DNA from: an uncultured Bacteroidia bacterium
GTDB lineage: Bacteria; Bacteroidota; Bacteroidia; J057; CALAJH01
DNA: 46,732 nucleotides
Direction of reading: 5' to 3'
Assembly: GCA_937922655.1 (NCBI GenBank)
Contig: CALAJH010000003.1
Coordinates: 1 to 46,732 of the forward strand
A program made the position numbers and the translations under genes. The notes under the pieces are model-generated. The model searched no databases and was not told where the DNA came from. It saw only the letters and a list, made by a program, of their open reading frames with translations. Shown one piece after another: positions 41,177 to 46,732 of the stretch; position 1 is the stretch's first letter, and each line of letters opens with the position of its first letter.

Positions 41177-42708
41177 TACAATACCACTCCGGCGATAGTG
41201 ATATCGTCGAGCTGATGATACTTTGTTCCCATCCAATCGGAAAGGACTTGGTTGATGTGCGTTTTTTGTTCGATGGCGGGTTTGCCCGAGATTTCCTTGA
41301 GCATTTCTTTAAGGCGGGAAATCATGAACTTTTTACCGTCCGGGCCGCCGAATTGGTCTTGCAAACCGTCGGAAAACATATAAAACGCGTCGCCGGGCTG
41401 ATAAGCTATTTGGTGCATAAGATAAGTGCGTTCGGCTTCGGTTTGCTTGCCGCCGATGCCTTTTTTGTCCGGAGCGTGTTCGGTAATTTCCCCTTTGCGG
41501 ATGTGGACGAGCGGGATGTTGGCTCCCGAAAAAAGAATGATTTTTTTTGCATGGTCGAGGGTGATAAATCCAATTTCCATGCCGTCGCGGCTCTGAGAAT
41601 CGGCTTTGTCTTGGTTGAGCAGGGTGCGAACGCCGATGTTGAGTTGTTTGAGGATTTCGTCGGGTGAAAGAATGTTTTTTTCGTTGACGATTTGGTTGAG
41701 CAGGGTGTTTCCAATCATGGTCATGAACGCGCCCGGCACGCCGTGACCCGTACAGTCGGCCACGGCCAAAAGGCTTTTGCCGTCTTTGTACGCGTACCAG
41801 TAGAAGTCGCCCGAAACCACCTCTTTGGGCTTCAAGATGACGAACGAATTGGGCAAGGATTGTTGAATGACCTCCATTTTGGGTTGGAGGGCGGATTGAA
41901 TTTTGAAGGCGTAATTGATGCCGTCGGTGATTTCGGCCGTTTGTTCCTGAATGGTTTTGTAGGCTTTTTCGAGTTCCTTGCTTTTTTCTTCGATGAGCTT
42001 TTTTTCCTGTTCGGCGGCGTCTTTTTCGGCGGTGAGTTTTTTGGCGGTCATTTCTTTTTCGCGGAGCACACCCTCTTCTTTTTTGCGTTGGGTAACGTCT
42101 CGGGCGGTCAAAACCACGCCTTGAATATTGGGGTTTTGGGTCAGGTTGTTGGCGTAAGTTTCGAAGTAAAGCCAGTTTCCGTCGTGGTGTTGCAAACGGA
42201 CGGTGAAAACGACGGCGCCGCCGCCTTGTCTTTCGAGCGCGTTCTTGAGAATGCTTTGGTCTTCTGCGTGAACGATGTCGAGCAGGTTTTGACCGACGAG
42301 CTCCTTGCCCGAATAGCCCAATGTTTTTTCCGCCGAAGGGCTTTGAAAGCGCAACTTGCCTCCTTGCTCGACGATGAAAATCACGTCTTGGGCGTTCTCA
42401 ATCAAGACCTTGAATTTGTTTTCTTCGGGCGTTTGTGCGACGTCGAAATTAACCGTCTCCTCGTTCTCGTCTTTTGAAGACGCTTTGGAAAGCGAATAAT
42501 AAAGATAACCGCCGTAGGCGAGGGCGCCCAAACCAATGGCCGACTGCAAAACGGCGATTGGCAAGTCCCCCAAAACGCCGGCAAGAAAATCGTCGGGTTC
42601 GGCGATAAACAGTACGACAATACCAAAAAGGGTAAAAAAGAGGGCGCCGCTTTTGTTGCGCACTTCGCTTTTGAATCGGGCGAGTCGGCGTTCGGCTACT
42701 TGCATCAT
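41176..42708 (-). CDS. PAS domain plus SpoIIE/PP2C-type protein phosphatase, membrane anchored
   Basis: The 510-residue protein has two membrane segments (about 22-37 and 50-72) and a PAS domain (about 97-205, ending GVVLTARDVTQRK). A Lys/Glu-rich coiled coil (about 210-275) leads to a C-terminal PP2C/SpoIIE phosphatase domain. Metal-binding aspartates are visible in SGDFYW, VADCTGHGVPGA, MFSDGLQDQF and LDDITIAG. Such proteins sense a signal and dephosphorylate serine or threonine on partners such as anti-sigma factor antagonists. The start ATG 42708 is 2 bases after the PorP/SprF stop. The target is unknown; no anti-sigma factor or antagonist gene is visible nearby. Confidence 0.88.
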   Translation of the reverse strand: MMQVAERRLARFKSEVRNKSGALFFTLFGIVVLFIAEPDDFLAGVLGDLPIAVLQSAIGLGALAYGGYLYYSLSKASSKDENEETVNFDVAQTPEENKFKVLIENAQDVIFIVEQGGKLRFQSPSAEKTLGYSGKELVGQNLLDIVHAEDQSILKNALERQGGGAVVFTVRLQHHDGNWLYFETYANNLTQNPNIQGVVLTARDVTQRKKEEGVLREKEMTAKKLTAEKDAAEQEKKLIEEKSKELEKAYKTIQEQTAEITDGINYAFKIQSALQPKMEVIQQSLPNSFVILKPKEVVSGDFYWYAYKDGKSLLAVADCTGHGVPGAFMTMIGNTLLNQIVNEKNILSPDEILKQLNIGVRTLLNQDKADSQSRDGMEIGFITLDHAKKIILFSGANIPLVHIRKGEITEHAPDKKGIGGKQTEAERTYLMHQIAYQPGDAFYMFSDGLQDQFGGPDGKKFMISRLKEMLKEISGKPAIEQKTHINQVLSDWMGTKYHQLDDITIAGVVL

Positions 42709-42710
42709 AA

Positions 42711-43760
42711 TTAAAACGCGGCGAAGGGTAAAAGGTTGCCTTTGTATTTGTCGGCGCCGAAGTTGTAGCCGGCCGTAAGGTGAAAGCCCGCCATCGGCGT
42801 ATTGATACGTTCGTTGCCGGTGTAAACGTCGGCGCTGACGCCGAATAAAAACGCTTTTTTGTATTGTAGGCCGACAAACGGTGAAACCGTTTCCATGACC
42901 CGGGCGTTGAAACCGAATATCAACGCCGCCGTTTCTTTGCCGAAAAGCTCGCCGTTTTCGTAAAAGACGTACCGTACTTGGGCGTTGAGGCCGAACAGCC
43001 TGCTGCGATTCTGAGCGAAAAACAGCAAGGCGGCGTTGAAATCCACGGGCCCGCGCGTCAATTGTTTCATGCCCGCGTAGGCCGTATAGCGCATGGTCGT
43101 CGGCTTTTTGCTCCAAAAGCCGATTTCGGGCCGATTGACGTGCTGAATCGCTCCGCCGACGAACGGCAAAAACTCCGGGTTGCCCAACACCTTTTGCGTT
43201 CGATACCACATTAGTCCCAGTGAAACGTCGGCGTTGATTTGGGTAAGGTTCGAAAGCGAATTGAGGTCGGTCGTGGTTGCGGAAAAATTCCTTCCCGTGA
43301 ACTGGTCTTCAAAAAAAAGACCGCCCGCATCAAGGGCGCGTTGGGCAAAGCCCGCCTGAAATCCGGCTCGCAAATGGTCGTAGCGTACCTTGTAGCCCAA
43401 CGGCACGTCGTAAGAAAGGGCAAAGAGTACCTCCGTGGTGCGTACGCCGGCGGTTACGTCGTTGGCAATGTAGACCCCGCCGCCGCCTTTGTAAATACGC
43501 GTAAGAATGGGTACGTCCACCGAGAGCGTTGTAAGATTGGAATGGCTTTGTCCCGCAATCGGCAGATAACGCGTTTCGGTATTGGAAACGAAGTTGCGAA
43601 ACAGATGTCCCGCCGTTATTGTAGCCACGCTTTGTTTTAAGCCGGCAAACGACGGCGACAAGGCCTGCGGCTGGGCAAAAAACAACGCCCCGCCGTAGTC
43701 CTGCGCGCACAATCGCCCCGCCCCCAACGTCAACGTCAATAATAATATCGTCTGTTTCAT
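42711..43760 (-). CDS. PorP/SprF family outer-membrane protein (type IX secretion)
   Basis: The 349-residue protein has a signal peptide (MKQTILLLTLTLGAGRLCAQ) and a beta-barrel of the PorP/SprF family. The family motif near the start reads AQPQALSPSFAGLKQSVAT, and the C-terminus has the G-Y/F-rich barrel strands (HLTAGYNFGADKYKG). PorP/SprF proteins attach or guide T9SS substrates, and type B substrates usually have one encoded downstream. It follows the type B substrate gene with stop and start codons adjoining (TAAATG). Confidence 0.88.
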   Translation of the reverse strand: MKQTILLLTLTLGAGRLCAQDYGGALFFAQPQALSPSFAGLKQSVATITAGHLFRNFVSNTETRYLPIAGQSHSNLTTLSVDVPILTRIYKGGGGVYIANDVTAGVRTTEVLFALSYDVPLGYKVRYDHLRAGFQAGFAQRALDAGGLFFEDQFTGRNFSATTTDLNSLSNLTQINADVSLGLMWYRTQKVLGNPEFLPFVGGAIQHVNRPEIGFWSKKPTTMRYTAYAGMKQLTRGPVDFNAALLFFAQNRSRLFGLNAQVRYVFYENGELFGKETAALIFGFNARVMETVSPFVGLQYKKAFLFGVSADVYTGNERINTPMAGFHLTAGYNFGADKYKGNLLPFAAF

Positions 43761-46259
43761 TTAGCGTACCAATGTTACGTAACCGGTATAAGTAATCAAC
43801 CCGCCGGGGTCTTGGTCGATGACCGCTTTGTAGGAGTAGACTCCGGGGTCGAAGGGCTTGCCTTTTTCGGTGTTGCCATCCCAACCGTTGGGGTCGGTCG
43901 TTTCAAAGATTTTTTGGTTGTAGCGGTCATAGATTTGCAAAGTTACCAATTTCGTTTGGGCCAAGCGCGCCTCGTCGCCTTTTTGCCAGTCGATAGGCAA
44001 AGGACGGAAGCGGTCGTTGACGCCGTCGCCGTTGGGGGAAAACGCCGTCGGAAAATAAAACTCCTCGCCGCGAATGGTAATGTAGTCCACTTTAATGACC
44101 GGGTTGGCGCAAGCGGAGTTGTTTACCGTCAGGGCCACGGTGAATTTGCCCGAACGGGAAAAGGTATGCTCGGGGTTGCGTTGCGTGGAAATATTGAAGG
44201 AGCCGCTCTGTTCGTCGCCGAAGGTCCAAAAATAGTTGTTCACCGCCGTATCGCCCGTATAAACAAATTGGATTGAACGGTCGGTAAAGGCGCGGTCGGT
44301 GCGTCCGTCCGAAACGGTGAAATCGGCCGCAGGTAGTTTCAACACCGAAAAATTCACGTCTTTCAAACTGTGGCAGCCGCGTTCGTCCACGCATGAAAAG
44401 CAATAAGTGTATTCTCCGCGAACGGACGTTACGGACGTGTCCACATAGGCCGAATCCGTGGCCGAAAGCCAATTCGGGTGGTCTTGGGCGGAAAGTGTTT
44501 CTCCGGCTTTGAGACGCGCCTTGACGGATTCGGGCAAATTGAACGAAGAGGTGGAAAACCAGTTTTTAACGACGCATTCGGCCGGATTGCGCATCGTCAA
44601 ATAGTGGTCGGGGACGTATTGGCAAATGTTTTCGGCTTTGAGGTTGGGGTTGGGCGGAGAAAGAACGTTAACGCGCACCACGCCCGAGGTTTCGCATTTG
44701 CCCGGCGCCCGTGCGATGAACGTATACGTCGTCGTCGTGGCGGGTGAAGCCGTCGGCGTACGCACGTTCGGATTGGACAAACCCGTTTCGGGCAACCATC
44801 GGAACGTCGCTTCTTCGCCTACGACCGTGAGCGGTATCGAATCGCCGGGACAAATGTCGCCCCCTATGCCGACAAATTCGGGCAAACGTGTTTCTATCGT
44901 CACCAACAAGGTATCGTACGATTCACAAACCACGCCGTTGGAAACGGGCAGACTGAATTTGACGATAAAACGCGAGCCGATGCGCGGATAGGCAATTGGG
45001 CGCGGCGTATTGGGGTAAACAATCGATTCGGCGCTTATCCATTCGTAAAAACCCGTAAATCCGGGCGCTTCGGCTATCAATTCCAAGGGGTCGCCGCTAC
45101 AAACGGCGGTATCGGCCGCAGGACGTACGATTCGAACTTGTGGCGAGGGAACGATATACAGGTTCACCGACTGGCGCAACGTTTCTTGACAAACGGTATT
45201 GACGACCTGCCATGTGAATCGTCGGGTCAAGCCGCTTTCTTCGAGACGAGGTTGGTAACGGACGACGTTTTGCCCCGCATTGACAATCGTTCCCGTGCAT
45301 TCTTCACAAATCCATTGACCGACGCCGTTGGTCGCCGTAGCTCGGAAGGTCGAGCTGACGCCCGTGGCACAAACGTTTTCGGGGGCTTCGACGATGGCAA
45401 ACGTTGCTCCCGAAAGCACGTCCAACTCATGAGAATAGACCCGGGGCGGACAGGGGCCGTTTTCGACGACCCAACGCAGGGTAATTCTGCGACCCGCGTC
45501 GGCGGCCACGCTTTGGTATCGTGCATTGGGGTCCAAAACGTTGGTAAACGTGCCTTGCCCCGTTGTTTCCCAACGGCCGATGCCGACGAGGGTTTGGGCT
45601 TGCAGGGGCAATGTGGGTTTGCCCGCACATATCGGCGCCGGCGCGACGTTGAACGTTCCCATCGGTTCGGCATACGCCGTTACGCGAAACACGTTGGAAA
45701 CAGTTGTGCAAGGCCCGGTGGAAATACGGACGCGATAAACGCTGTCGGCCTGTAATCCGGGAGTTTGGTAGCCGGTTCGGTCGTTGTTGAAAATACCGAA
45801 GCGGGCTTCGCGCCACGGTCCGTTTTCCGCCGGCGCGACCTCCCAAACACGATTTTGACCAATAGCGGCGTTGACGTTGAGCGCGGCAGAAACGTTTCGA
45901 CAAATAGCGGCCGGTCCGGAAAGCAAGCCCGCCACGGCCTCGCAGTCGTTTTTGTAAACGACGAGGGTGTCGCGCAAAACGGAGCCGTCGTCAAGGGTAA
46001 CCGCGGCAACGATTCCGTTTTGACCAACGCCTTGAAATCTTGCGCGCAAGGTCGGCGTTAAAAAATCGTACAACGTTACACCGCCGCCCAATGCCGTCCA
46101 ACGGTACGTCGTCGCCGTCGGAGGAACGCCGTTTAACGAATAGTATACGTCGCCGGAGGGCGTGACGACGGCATTGGCCCCGGAAATGGTTATTTGCGCA
46201 TGCAAACCCATAGCGGTAAAGAGTATCGCCGCCGTCCCAAAATATTTCAAGAGCGTCAT
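43761..46259 (-). CDS. Large secreted protein with PKD-like domain and T9SS type B sorting domain
   Basis: The 832-residue surface or secreted protein starts at ATG 46259 with a signal peptide (MTLLKYFGTAAILFTAMGLHAQ). The long central part is built of Ig/PKD-like beta domains with scattered Cys. A PKD-like segment (FWTFGDEQSGSF, HTFSRSGKFTVALTV) lies near residues 640-735. The last ~90 residues are a gliding-motility-type (type B) CTD, beginning FYFPTAFSPNGDGVND and ending with a SYKAVI/YTGYVTL barrel-like hairpin. The following gene is its likely PorP/SprF partner. Longer starts at 46304 and 46343 exist but lack a clean signal peptide. No enzymatic motif is seen; an adhesin role is inferred. 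Confidence 0.88.
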   Translation of the reverse strand: MTLLKYFGTAAILFTAMGLHAQITISGANAVVTPSGDVYYSLNGVPPTATTYRWTALGGGVTLYDFLTPTLRARFQGVGQNGIVAAVTLDDGSVLRDTLVVYKNDCEAVAGLLSGPAAICRNVSAALNVNAAIGQNRVWEVAPAENGPWREARFGIFNNDRTGYQTPGLQADSVYRVRISTGPCTTVSNVFRVTAYAEPMGTFNVAPAPICAGKPTLPLQAQTLVGIGRWETTGQGTFTNVLDPNARYQSVAADAGRRITLRWVVENGPCPPRVYSHELDVLSGATFAIVEAPENVCATGVSSTFRATATNGVGQWICEECTGTIVNAGQNVVRYQPRLEESGLTRRFTWQVVNTVCQETLRQSVNLYIVPSPQVRIVRPAADTAVCSGDPLELIAEAPGFTGFYEWISAESIVYPNTPRPIAYPRIGSRFIVKFSLPVSNGVVCESYDTLLVTIETRLPEFVGIGGDICPGDSIPLTVVGEEATFRWLPETGLSNPNVRTPTASPATTTTYTFIARAPGKCETSGVVRVNVLSPPNPNLKAENICQYVPDHYLTMRNPAECVVKNWFSTSSFNLPESVKARLKAGETLSAQDHPNWLSATDSAYVDTSVTSVRGEYTYCFSCVDERGCHSLKDVNFSVLKLPAADFTVSDGRTDRAFTDRSIQFVYTGDTAVNNYFWTFGDEQSGSFNISTQRNPEHTFSRSGKFTVALTVNNSACANPVIKVDYITIRGEEFYFPTAFSPNGDGVNDRFRPLPIDWQKGDEARLAQTKLVTLQIYDRYNQKIFETTDPNGWDGNTEKGKPFDPGVYSYKAVIDQDPGGLITYTGYVTLVR

Positions 46260-46344
46260 TTGGGTTGTATGTTGAGGATGCGTGCAAAACGCATTTTCTA
46301 TCATGTCGTTCGTTTTGATGTGGAAAAACAAAGTGGAGGACACG

Positions 46345-46359
46345 CGCTACGTCGTAGCG
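46345..46359. promoter_or_regulatory. 7-1-7 perfect dyad CGCTACG-T-CGTAGCG
   Basis: A short perfect inverted repeat lies about 86 bases upstream of the type B substrate start and just after the Rpn-like stop. With a one-base centre it cannot be a normal RNA hairpin, so it is a candidate DNA operator. Confidence 0.3.
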
Positions 46360-46365
46360 GATACG

Positions 46366-46722
46366 TTACGAATCCACGCCGTTAAGTTCGGTTCCATTTT
46401 TACGCGTTAGAATGGCGTTCACTTTGTCGGCGGGAATGTCCAGTAGAAAGGCAATTTGTTCCGGAGTCACGCCTTTGGAGTGCATGGAAAGCACGTTGTT
46501 TTCGATACCTTTTTCGATACCTTTTTTGAGGCCTTTTTCAAGGCCTTTTTCGAGGCCTTCTTTTCTGCCTTCGATTCTGCCCTCTTTTTTTCCCTCTTTT
46601 CTGCCCTCGCGTCGGGCTTTGCGTTTGACGTTCGAAAGCAGGGCGTATTCGATGGCCTCAAAATGTTCTTCGGTCAGGACGCGACCGACCTCTTTAAATT
46701 CGATTCTCGTTTTCATATCCAT
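46366..46722 (-). CDS. C-terminal part of an Rpn-like protein, or a stand-alone RpnS-like protein
   Basis: An ATG at 46722 gives 118 residues, but the frame stays open to the window edge, so this may be the end of a longer Rpn-like gene. It has a helical start (MDMKTRIEFKEVG), then about ten 4-residue units (RREG, RKEG, KKEG, RIEG, then LEKG, LKKG, IEKG), and an HTH-like tail (MHSKGVTPEQIAFLLDI). The layout matches the C-terminal modules of the proteins at 12049 and 20831. The Met sits at the position where those two have internal Met codons. It converges on nothing; the next gene on the same strand is the T9SS type B substrate, 106 bases away. Confidence 0.6.
   Translation of the reverse strand: MDMKTRIEFKEVGRVLTEEHFEAIEYALLSNVKRKARREGRKEGKKEGRIEGRKEGLEKGLEKGLKKGIEKGIENNVLSMHSKGVTPEQIAFLLDIPADKVNAILTRKNGTELNGVDS
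46498..46557 (-). repeat. 12-bp tandem repeat array (five near-identical copies, decaying to about 46605)
   Basis: On the coding strand the units are GGCCTCGAAAAA, GGCCTTGAAAAA, GGCCTCAAAAAA, GGTATCGAAAAA and GGTATCGAAAAC. More degenerate GR(K/I)E and GKKE units lie upstream to about 46605. Confidence 0.9.
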
Positions 46723-46732
46723 AACAAACTGT

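Noticed and set aside
43761-46259. Polymorphic toxin reading of the type B T9SS substrate
   Set aside because: I found no nuclease, deaminase, ADP-ribosyltransferase or peptidase motif; the beta-rich Ig/PKD pattern fits an adhesin better.
1-46732. tRNA, rRNA, CRISPR array, insertion sequence, prophage
   Set aside because: I looked for T-loop/anticodon patterns, direct-repeat arrays with spacers, transposase genes with terminal repeats and phage structural genes, and saw none. The only tandem repeats are the 12-bp arrays inside Rpn-like genes. The Rpn-like proteins resemble transposases distantly but have no flanking inverted repeats.

Overview
The window comes from a chromosome of a Bacteroidota bacterium, and the base and codon use is GC-rich for that phylum. 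The assignment rests on lineage-typical genes: a MurF-alanine racemase fusion, several type IX secretion (T9SS) parts and substrates (type A and type B sorting domains, PorP/SprF, a PorE-like OmpA protein, a GldE-like protein), the DUF3822, DUF2480, DUF3109 and DUF4249 families, and a recurring TAnnTTTG promoter element. I see no rRNA, tRNA, CRISPR array, insertion sequence or phage. About 40 protein genes are packed tightly, many with ATGA-type stop/start overlaps.

Layout. 1-168 holds the start of an unidentified secreted protein. 326-13835 is a run of minus-strand genes: Fe-S oxidoreductase/plsC/murF-alr, a PhoD-type phosphatase sorted by T9SS, dipeptidyl peptidase IV/acyl-CoA dehydrogenase, a POT peptide transporter/sucD, and TPR protein/Rpn-like nuclease. 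14058-27705 is on the plus strand: coiled-coil protein/zapA/rny/DUF4249 lipoprotein, GldE-like/rRNA methyltransferase, an EamA transporter, a second Rpn-like gene, a TonB-dependent receptor, then ctaA/ctaB/cytochrome oxidase III/PspC protein, running into hldD to 28679. 28705-36905 is mixed: DUF3822 and a glycosyltransferase (minus), a PaaE-like reductase (plus), acyl-CoA carboxylase beta with a caspase-like lipoprotein (minus), rpsU/radA (minus), DUF2480/DUF3109 (minus). 37093-39926 carries the PorE-like protein and dapF (plus). 39927-46259 is a minus-strand operon: type B T9SS substrate, PorP/SprF, PAS/SpoIIE phosphatase, SUKH protein and SDR. The right edge carries the C-terminal part of a third Rpn-like gene.

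How the genes work together. Most are housekeeping: wall and lipid synthesis, aerobic respiration with heme A assembly, TCA cycle and acyl-CoA metabolism, peptide uptake and breakdown, and cell division. The accessory signal lies in four places. Three Rpn-like genes share a C-terminal module made of 4-residue repeats encoded by 12-bp DNA repeats, which is the architecture of Rpn toxins with an intragenic antitoxin. A lipoprotein carries a clan CD-like His/Cys pair. An operon joins a T9SS substrate and its PorP/SprF partner to a SpoIIE phosphatase and a SUKH protein. A shared TAnnTTTGCG promoter motif in some cases lies only a few bases from the start codon.

Start codons were chosen by signal peptide, family length and gene overlap. 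Several genes use TTG or GTG starts, and these are noted in their entries.
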